NCBI GenBank assembly: GCA_900540545.1
Contig: UQGJ01000001.1
Coordinates: 62,001 to 126,000, forward strand
Source of the DNA: an uncultured Eubacteriales bacterium
GTDB taxonomy: Bacteria; Bacillota; Clostridia; Oscillospirales; Oscillospiraceae
Length of the DNA stretch: 64,000 bases
Direction: 5' to 3'
In this document: in pieces, positions 1 to 7,790 of the stretch
Numbering within the stretch: the stretch's first letter is position 1
Layout of the letters: each line of letters starts with the position of its first letter
The notes under the pieces: model-generated
The model's database searches: none
What the model saw: the letters and a program-made list of their open reading frames with translations, nothing else
Told to the model about the DNA's origin: nothing
Program-made: the position numbers and the translations under genes

Positions 1-424
1 CCTCCAGGTTGCCGGTGATGAAGGTCCCGGCGGCGATGATCGTGGGCTCCGCAGGAGCTTCAAGCGCCATGGGTGCGGGCTCCGGTTCGGGCTCACGGGG
101 AAGGTCCTTGAAAAATTCAAGCTCGGAGCCAGAGTCGGCTTCCCGTTCTACGCCCTCAACCTCGTCGTCTGGCTCAACGGGTTCGGTGCCTAACCCCTCG
201 GCCAGGTCCGCGGCCACATCTTTTTCGTGGGCAGCCTCTTCCGCAAAACCTGCAATGAGCTTTTCGATCTCAGCCCGGTCCTCGGCGGTCAACTCCGCGG
301 TATCGCCTGTTTCCAGGCTCCGCTTCACCCTGCTGACCGCCTCTTCCCGCAGCTTCTTGTCCTCCGGGGTGGTTCCCAAAAATTCCTGCGCGGCCTTCTT
401 AAAGTTCTCTCCAAATTTACTCAT
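1..424 (-). CDS. Bactofilin-like protein, N-terminal part (truncated by window edge)
   Basis: This is the last visible gene of the minus-strand surface operon, and it runs off the left edge. The start codon at 424-422 follows a GAGGAGG site. The first ~45 residues are charged and helical (MSKFGENFKKAAQEF...). A long acidic linker rich in Glu, Asp and Pro follows. The visible part ends in TIIAAGTFITGNLE, which matches the entry strand of bactofilins, beta-helical polymer-forming cytoskeletal proteins that often begin with a T-x-I-x-x-G-T-x-I-x-G-N-L pattern. If this is right, it would form a membrane-associated filament that could position the surface apparatus. The identification rests on about 14 residues because the rest lies outside the window. 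A second bactofilin-like gene lies at 36793-37506. Confidence 0.55.
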   Translation of the reverse strand, partial: MSKFGENFKKAAQEFLGTTPEDKKLREEAVSRVKRSLETGDTAELTAEDRAEIEKLIAGFAEEAAHEKDVAADLAEGLGTEPVEPDDEVEGVEREADSGSELEFFKDLPREPEPEPAPMALEAPAEPTIIAAGTFITGNLE

Positions 425-442
425 GTTTTTTCCTCCTCAAAT

Positions 443-1378
443 CTACCCCTGCTCCGGACCCGGATAGGGAAATTGAACTGGTGTGACCTCCGGCGTCAGC
501 CGGTCTATGGCAAAGCCCAATGCCTGGCACCGCTCTATCACATAGGGGAGCACCGTATTGAGCTTAGAATTGTCCGGGTTATCATGGATCAGGATGAAGG
601 CCCGCCGCAGCCCTCCCAGGCCTGCGAGGCCGCGTTCCATGCTCTGGACCGTGGCCGCCGAGGACGCGTCCTCCAGTGAGACATTCCAATCGAAATATGT
701 AAAACCGCGGCGGGTCATCTCCGCAATGATCTCCTGGTAGATACGCTTGTTGAAACTGTTGATACTCCCACCTGGGAACCGAAATATTTGGGGGCGGACA
801 CCGGTGGCCTCGTAGATGAGGTCATACTGCGCCTTGAAGTCGGCCAGGAACGCCTCCACAGATTCGTAGACCTGCCGGTAGTCATGGCTATATGAGTGGA
901 TGGCAATGGTATGCCCCTCGTCTACGATCCGCCGCATGAGGGTCCGGTTTGCCTCGCTGTCCTGGCGTCCCGTGGTGAAGAACGTGGCCTTGACGCCGTA
1001 ATCCGCCAACATGTCCAACACCTCCGGGGTCATGGTAGAGGGGCCGTCGTCGAAGGTCAGATATGCCGTCTTTTCCACGTTGACCGAATCGTAAACGGTG
1101 TCTTCGGCGTAGAGGTCGGGATAGAGGTCCTCATAATCAGGGTGTTCCGCCTGCGGCTTGACCTCCGGGCCGGCCTTGGCTTCCGGGATGTCAGCCAGTG
1201 GGACGGGCAGGTCCGGCTCGTCCTGCGTCAGGGAGAGCGCCTCCACCATGATCTGAAGGTTAAGGACCCTCACTCCTAAAACGACGCTCACCGTGGCGAG
1301 GGTCAGGAGCAGGAGCAGTACGGTGCCAAGGATCAAGTGCTTAAAAAATCGCACGCTGCCGAAATAGCGATCATTCAT
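443..1378 (-). CDS. Membrane-anchored polysaccharide deacetylase (NodB/CE4 family)
   Basis: A 311-residue protein predicted to remove acetyl groups from cell-wall or exopolysaccharide sugars. An N-terminal membrane anchor (about residues 14-37, Leu/Val rich) is followed by an acidic linker and the NodB domain. The CE4 motifs are visible in order: TFDDGPS with the metal-binding and catalytic Asp pair, HSYSH with the metal His residues, FRFPGGS, DWN, and a final LIHD that supplies the catalytic His. All key residues are present, so it should be active outside the cell. It lies 18 bp upstream of the bactofilin-like gene in the surface operon. A likely job is local remodelling of peptidoglycan or glycan to let the surface structure through. 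The exact substrate cannot be told from sequence. Confidence 0.9.
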   Translation of the reverse strand: MNDRYFGSVRFFKHLILGTVLLLLLTLATVSVVLGVRVLNLQIMVEALSLTQDEPDLPVPLADIPEAKAGPEVKPQAEHPDYEDLYPDLYAEDTVYDSVNVEKTAYLTFDDGPSTMTPEVLDMLADYGVKATFFTTGRQDSEANRTLMRRIVDEGHTIAIHSYSHDYRQVYESVEAFLADFKAQYDLIYEATGVRPQIFRFPGGSINSFNKRIYQEIIAEMTRRGFTYFDWNVSLEDASSAATVQSMERGLAGLGGLRRAFILIHDNPDNSKLNTVLPYVIERCQALGFAIDRLTPEVTPVQFPYPGPEQG

Positions 1379-1475
1379 CTGTGTTCATGCCTCCGGGAAA
1401 AGTAAAAGTGTCCAGCCCTGGGGAATCTTCATGCCTGGGCCGGTCGTACTGCGCCATTCCCTCGGCATTGCTGTG

Positions 1476-1826
1476 TCAGTCGCCATCCGCGGCGAGGTGA
1501 GAGGTGAGACCGTTCTCTTCTTCGTACTGCCGGCATTTTCTCAGAAAATCTCTGGGATACATCTGGAGTTCCTTCGCCCCTTGGGCGAAGGTCAGGCTGT
1601 GGCCAGCCACAGCCTGATACACTTCGCCAAACCGCTCCGGCAGGGGCTTGCGGGGCCGGCCCAGGGGGACCTTGTTGTCCCTGGCCGCCTGGATACCGGC
1701 GAGGCGTTTTTGGCGCAGCGCCTCCTTTCGGGATTCTTCATCACTGCGAATGACCTCCAGCACTTCCGCCGCCTTCTGTTCGTCGCCGATGATCTTGGCG
1801 ATCACACTTTCAGTCTTCTGTTCCAT
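1476..1826 (-). CDS. Small DNA-binding protein resembling a serine-recombinase C-terminal HTH
   Basis: A 116-residue protein with no membrane segment, the only likely DNA-binding protein in the surface operon. The N-terminal half is charged and helical. The segment around residues 54-60 reads PLGRPRK, an AT-hook-like GRP motif, and is followed by a helix-turn-helix-like stretch (FGEVYQAV...LTFAQGAKELQM...FLRKCRQY). This resembles the C-terminal DNA-binding arm of resolvase/invertase proteins (GRPK...F...Y...A...LG.S..TFYR). No catalytic serine domain is present, so it is either a regulator or a relic. The start has a GGAGG site 6 bp upstream. It might autoregulate the operon, but that is inference. 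Confidence 0.55.
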   Translation of the reverse strand: MEQKTESVIAKIIGDEQKAAEVLEVIRSDEESRKEALRQKRLAGIQAARDNKVPLGRPRKPLPERFGEVYQAVAGHSLTFAQGAKELQMYPRDFLRKCRQYEEENGLTSHLAADGD

Positions 1827-1845
1827 TTCAGCCTCCTATAAAGAG

Positions 1846-2394
1846 TTACCCTCCAATCGTAATGACCATATCCGCCTCGGATCGGCCAATTTCTTTGCCC
1901 GTGTCCTGATCCAAAAGCAGGATGACCGCGGTGCAGGGGTAATCCCCCTTGGGGAGCGGCTTGGCGGTCTGGAGTACGTCCTCCATGATGTAGCTGTTGG
2001 GCTCCAAGGCACCGGAATCGTAGACCACGTCGCCGGTGTCGTTCCGGGAAATCACCACCTGGATGGGCTTCACACTTACCTCCGGCGAGGAGATCATCAG
2101 GTTCCCCATGGCGCTACCGTCCTCGAAATAGGGAGTGGTGTTCAAAATGTAGGCGATGGCTGTCTCTGCGGTGTAGGCGTCCATCTGTGCCTGGAGGTCC
2201 TCCACCGGCGTGCCGCCGGGCATAGCCCCAACGCTTACGTTGGGCGTGTACTGGACCGGCTCCGGGGACCGCTGGGTGATGAAGTAGAACAGTGCGGCGG
2301 CCAAGGCCGCCAGGGCGCACAGGCCCAGGACCCAGACAAACTTCCGGGGCCGTTTTTTCTTCTCTTGCTGTGGGGCTGTTGTCAGTTCATCCAT
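1846..2394 (-). CDS. Single-pass membrane protein, surface paralogue 1
   Basis: A 182-residue member of a six-gene paralogous family in this operon. It has a short basic cytoplasmic tail (KKKRPRK), one membrane segment (about residues 21-43) and an ectodomain of about 135 residues. Family hallmarks are visible: N-V-S-V-G-A-M-P-G-G after the membrane segment, ISRNDTGDVVYDSGAL, a P-x-SYI turn, and LPKGDYPCTAVILLLDQDTG near the C terminus. The start at 2394 is chosen because AGGAGG lies 10 bp upstream. An upstream in-frame ATG at 2466 sits inside a hairpin and lacks a site. I recognise no named domain. The ectodomain looks all-beta, suggesting an assembly or anchoring partner for the secreted subunits. 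Confidence 0.8.
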   Translation of the reverse strand: MDELTTAPQQEKKKRPRKFVWVLGLCALAALAAALFYFITQRSPEPVQYTPNVSVGAMPGGTPVEDLQAQMDAYTAETAIAYILNTTPYFEDGSAMGNLMISSPEVSVKPIQVVISRNDTGDVVYDSGALEPNSYIMEDVLQTAKPLPKGDYPCTAVILLLDQDTGKEIGRSEADMVITIGG

Positions 2395-2420
2395 GAAGTC
2401 GATTCCTCCTGTTGTGTTCT

Positions 2421-2487
2421 CTGCCCATGGTGGAAACCTCCCCGTGCTTGGAGGGGCTTCCACCATGGGCAGACGCAGCGGCGTCTG
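2421..2487 (-). promoter_or_regulatory. Two tandem intergenic hairpins between surface genes
   Basis: The first hairpin pairs 2421-2435 with 2458-2472 (15-bp perfect arms, starting CTGCCCATGG). The second pairs GCAGACGC and GCGTCTGC around AGCG at 2469-2487. They lie just after the stop of the secreted subunit gene and before the next ribosome site. There is no T-tract, so RNA stabilisation or processing is more likely than termination. Confidence 0.6.
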
Positions 2488-2497
2488 CCCGGATGGT

Positions 2498-3112
2498 TTA
2501 CGCGGCAGGAGTGTCTTCGCTCCAGCTAACGCGTAGGGTAGTATTCACGGTGTAGCTGCTGCCCACGGGGATCGCCACGGGAGTCTCGCCGTCCATCTTG
2601 CTCTGGGCGAACACGCGGAAATCGTGGCCAACGCCGTCGTTGTTCAGACCGGAGAACAGGGTGACGGGGGCGTCCGGGGTGATGGATGTGGAGAGCTGAT
2701 ATTTTTCAAACCCGCCGATGGGCGCGGCAGAGGTAGCTCCGCCGGGCGCCATGGCCAGGTTGAGGTAGTCCAGGAGGCCCGTTTTCTCCTCCACCACCTT
2801 GGCATCGGAGACGCCCACCACCTTGAGGTCGATCTTGGCGCTGGCCCCGTCGCTGGTCATGCTGTTGTTGATGATCTGGCCCACGCCGGAGGTCATGCCT
2901 TTATAGAGACCCTCATTGTCGGTGGCCACGTTGAAGCTGATGGTGGTGGGGACCACGACGCTGATGAGCCTTACGCTGCGTTCCACTTCTCCGTGGAGCT
3001 CCACGTTGGCGTCGGTCTTGCTGTTGTCGAGCTTGGTGTCGGCGGCCAGGGCGGGGGCGGCCAGGCCCAGGATCATGACGCCGGCCAGAAGTGCGCATAC
3101 TGCCTTTTTCAT
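2498..3112 (-). CDS. Secreted beta-rich surface subunit A
   Basis: A 204-residue exported protein. It has a classical signal peptide (MKKAVCALLAGVMILG...) with a likely cleavage after APALAA. The mature part is rich in Ser, Thr, Val and Gly and lacks cysteine, as expected for an extracellular beta-sandwich. It contains VVVPTTISFNV near its N terminus and ends in TTLRVSWSED. The segment VPTTISFNV is echoed in subunit B (IPTTVPFNL), so the two are probably distant paralogues. Start 3112 is preferred because GGAG lies 9 bp upstream; a GTG at 3118 is too close to it. No sortase signal or transmembrane anchor is present, so it may assemble into a fibre or bind the membrane paralogues. Two strong hairpins follow the gene. 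Confidence 0.8.
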   Translation of the reverse strand: MKKAVCALLAGVMILGLAAPALAADTKLDNSKTDANVELHGEVERSVRLISVVVPTTISFNVATDNEGLYKGMTSGVGQIINNSMTSDGASAKIDLKVVGVSDAKVVEEKTGLLDYLNLAMAPGGATSAAPIGGFEKYQLSTSITPDAPVTLFSGLNNDGVGHDFRVFAQSKMDGETPVAIPVGSSYTVNTTLRVSWSEDTPAA

Positions 3113-3137
3113 AGTCACTTGCTCCTTTTCGTTTTGT

Positions 3138-3689
3138 TTATGTTAAAACGCAGACTTTTACGTCCACGGTTGTGCGCCCGATGTAGGACTCGTCGAACCG
3201 ATACGACCGGATATAGGCGGTGCAGTCATATTCTCCCGGCTCCAGTTCCACCAGGAGCGGGGCCTCCGGGATATAGCTGCCAGGCTGGACAAATTTGCTC
3301 TTGTAAAGCAGCTCACCCGTATCATCCAAGCCCATGTAGATGGACACAGTGAGGAGCTTTTCGTTGTTGGCCGGGTTCTCAAATAGGATGTTGGCCGGTG
3401 AGCGGGCGTCCTGGCAGGAGATTTTCTCGTTGATGGTATAGGCGATGAGCGATTCAGCCACCTTGGCGTTCAGCTCGGCTTGGAGCTGCTCCTGGGTCAT
3501 GCCGGGCATAGGCCCCACCACCACGTTAGGCTCCATCTTGCTGTGGGACTGGTTCCAAATCAGCACAGCGCCGAGGATCAGGACTACGGCGGCCCCTGCC
3601 AACAGAAGGCGGTTGCGCAGGATCTGGCGCCGGCGCTTTTCCCAAGCCAGCTCCTTTTCTGTCTTTACGCTGCCTGTCTTGTTACTCAC
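3138..3689 (-). CDS. Single-pass membrane protein, surface paralogue 2
   Basis: A 183-residue paralogue with a basic cytoplasmic segment (EKRRRQILRNR), one membrane helix (about residues 29-46) and an all-beta type ectodomain. The family signatures are N-V-V-V-G-P-M-P-G-M, IYMGLDDTGELLYKSKFVQPGSYI and LEPGEYDCTAYI. The GTG start at 3689 overlaps the stop codon of the preceding gene (GTGAGTAA), with GGGAGG 5 bp upstream, which indicates translational coupling. An ATG further upstream lies inside the previous gene and has no ribosome site. It probably works with the Pro-rich anchored protein encoded directly before it. No enzymatic motif is seen. Confidence 0.8.
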   Translation of the reverse strand: MSNKTGSVKTEKELAWEKRRRQILRNRLLLAGAAVVLILGAVLIWNQSHSKMEPNVVVGPMPGMTQEQLQAELNAKVAESLIAYTINEKISCQDARSPANILFENPANNEKLLTVSIYMGLDDTGELLYKSKFVQPGSYIPEAPLLVELEPGEYDCTAYIRSYRFDESYIGRTTVDVKVCVLT

Positions 3690-5547
3690 GGTGACCTCCC
3701 GCTTCTCCGACTCCGGCGGAGTGGAGGATGGTCTGCGCGGCCCTTCTGCCGCCGCCATCGCTGTCCTTCTTTTTGCGGCGCCAAAACAAGATAAGAAAGA
3801 ACACCACCAGCACCAGGGCCACGATCAGGAGAATGAGCCACAGCCAGCTGACCGGGCGGGGCGCAGTCAGCGCGTAGGAGGAACAGTGGTCGATTCCGTA
3901 GGTCACGAATCCGTCCTCAACGGTCAGATCGGTGTAGATGGTCTCCAGCTCGCCGGTCTCGGTATTGCTGTAAACCAAACTCACGGCGGAGCCGGCTTGG
4001 AAGCCGGTCTGATCCTTCACCCAGAGCTGGGCCGGGGCGGGGAGCTTGCCGTGGTAATTGACGATCATGTACTGCACCAGGTTCTTTTTGGCGTCGATGA
4101 GGTCCAGAATGGCGTCGTCCTCATTGGGCGCACTGGTAATGAACAGGTTTGTGTCGATGCCGGCCTTTACCTTGGCGAGGTCCACGGGTTCAAATACCCA
4201 CTCATACCAGAGGTCCTCGCCGTCCTCAGGGTTATAAATACACAGGCGGATGCCCAGGTCGTCCGCCGCAGCTTTCTCATATACTTCTTTGGGACAGAAT
4301 AGGCTACCCTCGTGCTCGGAGGCCTGGTTGGTGAGGATGATCCAGCCGGTGCCGGTCTTGCTCACGTACTCCACCTGGACGTCCTGGGCCTCGTCAAGCT
4401 TCATGATCGTGAAAAAGGCTTCCTCGAATACCCGCTCCAGCTTGACGTCGCCCTTCTCGTCCTCGAAGAGCACCCGCACTGCGCTGGCGTCGCCCCGGAC
4501 CAAGGAAATCACGTTATGGGGGATGTCCACCACAGTGTCCAGCCCAGCTCTGATGACACTCTCCAGAACGACGACCACCTTCCCGTCCTCCGTCACCTCG
4601 ATGGTGACGGTGCTGTTTTCCGCCATGGTGGAATCATGGGGCGTGAACGCTTCCAGCGTGACGGTCAGGTCCTCTCCGTCCGGGCCTGCGCCCGGGAAAG
4701 TGAACTCATGGTCCCGGCCGGCCGCGGCGGATTCCTGCATGTCGTTCCTATCAAAGCTGACGGAGTTTTTCCCCTCTGGCACGATGACCTGGATCGGACC
4801 GCCAGGCCGCTCCACCACATCCGGCGGATAAGGCGGCGTTGTCTCAGCATCATCCGGCGGCGATTCCGTCCCATCTGAAGGCGGCGGCGATTCCGTCCCG
4901 GCCGAGGGCCGCGGAGGCCGGGTCGTGGTACCGCCGGGCGTAGAGGTTGGCTGGGAGGGCGGGGTGGAGCCGCCAGGTGTGGGGACCGGCGAAGCAGAAG
5001 GTGCGCCGGGGGTGGTGCTGGGTGTCGGTCCGGGCGTAGGCGTCACGTCCGGCGTTGGCGTGGGCTTCACGCTGGGAGAGGGGGCCGGGGTGGTGGACGG
5101 CGAAGGCTCTGGGCTCGGCGTGGAACCGCCGTCACCTCCACCGCCGCTCGGGTTGTAATTGGGGTCTACCTGGAGCGTGTAGGTCCAAATCAGGCCATCC
5201 GCCATGGGAAAGGCGGGGACGTCCACCGCCTTGGGGGTCAGGTAGCCCGTCTTGCTCAGCTCTACGGTGTACTCCGTACCCGATTTCAGCGTGGTGAACA
5301 CGGCTTTCCCATCCCGTCCCGTCACCACGGTGTAGCCGCCAATCTTCACTGTGACCCCGGACAGCGGCCGGAAGTTCGGGCCCGTACTGCCGTCGTAGAT
5401 CAGGACGGTGGCAGTGTCCGCCTGATAGACGTCCCCCTTCAAGCCCAGATCTCTGTCTCCTCCCTGTGTCGCTGCCAATGCGGGCGCCGCGGAGGGTAGG
5501 AGCAGCAGGCCCGCCAGGAGGACGGCCATCCATCGCGCTCTCTTCAT
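3682..5547 (-). CDS. Pro-rich, C-terminally membrane-anchored surface protein
   Basis: A 621-residue type I membrane protein. Order of parts: signal peptide (residues 1-25, cleavage after ALAA); a carboxypeptidase-regulatory/CNA-B-like beta domain (about 38-128, with VTVKIGGYTVVTGRDGKAVF); a Pro/Ser/Thr wall-spanning linker of about 110 residues made of TPTP-type repeats; a larger beta-rich ectodomain (about 250-575); then a hydrophobic helix (about 577-597) followed by WRRKKK as stop-transfer signal. There is no LPXTG motif, so it stays in the membrane rather than being sortase-linked. It looks like a structural stalk or platform for the surface fibre. Its last codons overlap the start of the next gene. 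Confidence 0.8.
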   Translation of the reverse strand: MKRARWMAVLLAGLLLLPSAAPALAATQGGDRDLGLKGDVYQADTATVLIYDGSTGPNFRPLSGVTVKIGGYTVVTGRDGKAVFTTLKSGTEYTVELSKTGYLTPKAVDVPAFPMADGLIWTYTLQVDPNYNPSGGGGDGGSTPSPEPSPSTTPAPSPSVKPTPTPDVTPTPGPTPSTTPGAPSASPVPTPGGSTPPSQPTSTPGGTTTRPPRPSAGTESPPPSDGTESPPDDAETTPPYPPDVVERPGGPIQVIVPEGKNSVSFDRNDMQESAAAGRDHEFTFPGAGPDGEDLTVTLEAFTPHDSTMAENSTVTIEVTEDGKVVVVLESVIRAGLDTVVDIPHNVISLVRGDASAVRVLFEDEKGDVKLERVFEEAFFTIMKLDEAQDVQVEYVSKTGTGWIILTNQASEHEGSLFCPKEVYEKAAADDLGIRLCIYNPEDGEDLWYEWVFEPVDLAKVKAGIDTNLFITSAPNEDDAILDLIDAKKNLVQYMIVNYHGKLPAPAQLWVKDQTGFQAGSAVSLVYSNTETGELETIYTDLTVEDGFVTYGIDHCSSYALTAPRPVSWLWLILLIVALVLVVFFLILFWRRKKKDSDGGGRRAAQTILHSAGVGEAGGHRE

Positions 5548-5597
5548 GCTTCACATTCCCTTCTATCGTCAGATGTCATATGCTTTCAAACGCTTTC

Positions 5598-5662
5598 GCG
5601 TGGCAGAGGGCAAACGCTGTTGTTTTGCCCTCTGCCACGCGGGCAGGCCCTGCCTGCCCGCG
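5598..5662 (-). promoter_or_regulatory. Two tandem intergenic hairpins after secreted subunit B
   Basis: The first hairpin has perfect 17-bp arms (5598-5614 and 5624-5640, beginning GCGTGGCAGAGG). The second pairs CGCGGGCAGG (5638-5647) with CCTGCCCGCG (5653-5662). The arrangement copies the pair at 2421-2487: both directly follow a secreted-subunit gene. No T-tract follows. Confidence 0.65.
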
Positions 5663-5689
5663 TGAAGGGGAAGATCAATTCGCTATCGC

Positions 5690-6445
5690 TTAGGAAGCAG
5701 CTTTGTCGGGCTCCGTCACGGACACGGTGAACACGGGCATCACGGAGAACTGGTCCTCTGCGCTCCAGCCCAGACGGGCCACGCACATGATGTAAAAGTC
5801 CTGCTCGGTGGGTGTGGCGGCGCCGCTGGAGGAATCCACGGTCACGGGTTCGATCTTGCCGTGGGTGGTCGCACCGCTAGCAAGGCCATTGGCGTTGTCA
5901 AGGTAGTAGCGGCTGCCGTTGGTGTCGGCGACGCTGGTGGTCATCCAGTGCAAATTGTCCAGGTTGTTGCTGTCCGCAGTAGCCTTGGGCTTTTCGGTCA
6001 GGGTGAGGCCGAACATGATGTTCTTGGCGTTCTTGTTGACGTCGTCGATCTTGTTGGTCAGGGTAGCGGCGGAATTATTGACCGAAACCTCGGAGACATA
6101 GACGTAGATGGGGGTGGCGCCGGCGTTGGAGATGGTCAGCTTGGGCTGGGTCACCTGCATGGTGGAGGGGCTCTTGTCGGTGCCGGTGGTGTCCCAGGCA
6201 GGCTGGGAGTTGTCCAGATTGAAGGGAACGGTGGTGGGAATCTTCACGGCCAGGATGGTGGGCTTGATGGTGGCGGTGAAGATGGCGGTGGTGCCGGCGG
6301 CGCCTTCGTCCATGCCGCCCGCCTTCGTGACGTCGGTGGTGGTCACGGGGCCAGGGGTGGAGTCGGCGGCCAGGGCTGCGGTGGCCAGGGACAGGGACAT
6401 TGCGCACGCCATAGCCATGGCAAGGAATCTCTTGCTGTTTTTCAT
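5690..6445 (-). CDS. Secreted beta-rich surface subunit B
   Basis: A 251-residue exported protein with a signal peptide (MKNSKRFLAMAMACAMSLSLATAALAA, abbreviated here as residues 1-27). The mature protein is Thr/Ala/Val-rich. It carries IKPTILAVKIPTTVPFNL early on, a motif shared in outline with subunit A, and ends in a strand-rich region (MPVFTVSVTEPDKAAS). There is no membrane anchor or sorting motif. Start 6445 is chosen for GGAG 7 bp upstream; the in-frame upstream codons have no site. Likely a major or minor building block of the extracellular structure, exported by Sec and cleaved by the signal peptidase encoded at the head of the same operon. I recognise no named family. Confidence 0.8.
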   Translation of the reverse strand: MKNSKRFLAMAMACAMSLSLATAALAADSTPGPVTTTDVTKAGGMDEGAAGTTAIFTATIKPTILAVKIPTTVPFNLDNSQPAWDTTGTDKSPSTMQVTQPKLTISNAGATPIYVYVSEVSVNNSAATLTNKIDDVNKNAKNIMFGLTLTEKPKATADSNNLDNLHWMTTSVADTNGSRYYLDNANGLASGATTHGKIEPVTVDSSSGAATPTEQDFYIMCVARLGWSAEDQFSVMPVFTVSVTEPDKAAS

Positions 6446-6510
6446 GGTGTTGCTCCTCTCAAATTTGTTTTTGTATTGCACAGGCACATGGGCCTGTAAC
6501 AATCATGGGT

Positions 6511-7212
6511 CTACCGGACCGCTGTTTTGATCCGCAGGGTGATGTTGCCGGTGAGTACGTAGGAATTTGCGGTGTCTTCGGCGATCCTGCCGTAGACGCA
6601 CAGGCCGCTGGACTTGTCCTCCTCGCCTGTGCCCAGGGACATGACCAGGAGTTCTTCTCCCGATCCGCCCACCGTGCCGCCAGTGAGGGCACGGGCTTCA
6701 AATGCCGCCTGGCTCTCGAATTCCTCGCCCTCTCTGCCCAGGACCAGAAGGGCTTTTCCCACCTCGTCCACCTGGGCCAGGGTGTCCACCAGGACGATCT
6801 GCTGTTTCCCATCTGGGAGCGCGCTCCCATTGGCCTGGATGGCCCCATCGACCATGACGTCGATCGGGAAGCTGGATAGGTTGGTGATCACCGCCGTCTC
6901 GGGGTTCTGAATCCATGTGAGCTCCGGATTGTCTTCGCCCATTGCCTGTTCAGAGTAAACGTTGGGGTGGAGCACGAAGTCTACCTTGCAGGGGACCTGG
7001 GCGCTAATGAGCTGTGGGGCGATGGTTGCCGTATAAGTCGTGGATACCCCGCCCTCGGCACCGACCTGCGTGTGGCTGGGTTCCGGCGGCGGTGAGCCTG
7101 TGACCTCGATCACTTGGTTGCTTACCAGGTCCCCGTCGGCTGCCAGCGCCGGCATCAGAAGCACCGCCGCAAGGAGTGCCGCCAGGGTCAGGCAGCAGGC
7201 TTGTTTTCGCAT
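6511..7212 (-). CDS. Secreted beta-rich surface subunit C
   Basis: A 233-residue exported protein with a clear signal peptide (MRKQACCLTLAALLAAV..., cleavage after PALA). Mature features are TATIAPQLISAQVPCKVDFVLHPN and ITNLSSFPIDVMVDG. The last phrase is closely echoed near the C terminus of the 5,311-residue protein (VKNLSAFPVKLSLTG), which suggests the two share a C-terminal or subunit-type beta domain. The start has AGGAGG 8 bp upstream. There is no anchor. It sits between two membrane paralogues and the other secreted subunit, so it is probably a structural subunit of the same assembly. Function beyond this is unknown. Confidence 0.8.
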   Translation of the reverse strand: MRKQACCLTLAALLAAVLLMPALAADGDLVSNQVIEVTGSPPPEPSHTQVGAEGGVSTTYTATIAPQLISAQVPCKVDFVLHPNVYSEQAMGEDNPELTWIQNPETAVITNLSSFPIDVMVDGAIQANGSALPDGKQQIVLVDTLAQVDEVGKALLVLGREGEEFESQAAFEARALTGGTVGGSGEELLVMSLGTGEEDKSSGLCVYGRIAEDTANSYVLTGNITLRIKTAVR

Positions 7213-7240
7213 CGCGTTCGCCTCCTTTCAATTATTTGCC

Positions 7241-7774
7241 TCATTCGGTCACCGTCAGGGTCATGTTCCTCACGTAGGCCTTGTTGATGTACTCCTCCGT
7301 GTCCTGGTCATAGAGGTGGAACGTGGCCGAGCAGGGATAGGTCCCCGGGTCCAATTCTCTGGCCAGCGGGGCTTTCTCGATATGATAGCCCGGCTGAATG
7401 AAGCCTGTCTCATAAATGGGGTCTTCGCTGTCTGTAAGGAACACCTCCACGCGGATCAGCTTGCCCTGGTCAACTGGGTTCTCAATGAGCCAGTTGATGT
7501 CGCCGTCGTCCTTCAAGGTGCAGGGGGAGGTGTTGATGATCATGAAAAGGTCGCCCCGCTGGACCTGCTCATTGAGAAGGGCCATGCGCTCTTCAGCGCT
7601 CATGTTGGGGATGCCGCCCACCACCACGTTGCTCTCGTACCCGATGCGCTCCACCTCGGCGGGCAGGCGGTTTTTACGGACCAGAAAGACCACCGCTGCG
7701 GCCAGCACGGCCACCAGAAGGAACAGCAGGATAACGGGCCACCTGCGGGGCTTGGCTTTTACTTGTGTTTCCAT
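7241..7774 (-). CDS. Single-pass membrane protein, surface paralogue 3
   Basis: A 177-residue paralogue. The N-terminal 12 residues are basic (VKAKPRRW), followed by a membrane helix (about residues 13-31, VILLFLLVAVLAAAVVFLV) and the ectodomain. Family signatures are N-V-V-V-G-G-I-P-N-M, an acidic stretch with NTSPCTLKDDGD, IYETGFIQPGYHIEKAPL and LDPGTYPCSATFHLYDQDTEEYI. The last of these is the best conserved part of the family. The start at 7774 lies 17 bp after the stop of the preceding paralogue. Cysteines in the ectodomain (CTL and PCSA) could form a disulfide. The arrangement of paralogues 3 to 6 back-to-back suggests tandem duplication and divergence. Confidence 0.8.
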   Translation of the reverse strand: METQVKAKPRRWPVILLFLLVAVLAAAVVFLVRKNRLPAEVERIGYESNVVVGGIPNMSAEERMALLNEQVQRGDLFMIINTSPCTLKDDGDINWLIENPVDQGKLIRVEVFLTDSEDPIYETGFIQPGYHIEKAPLARELDPGTYPCSATFHLYDQDTEEYINKAYVRNMTLTVTE

Positions 7775-7790
7775 TGGCCTGTTACCTTTC

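Noticed and set aside
1476..1826. A functional serine recombinase
   Set aside because: Only the C-terminal DNA-binding type sequence is present; the catalytic domain is absent.
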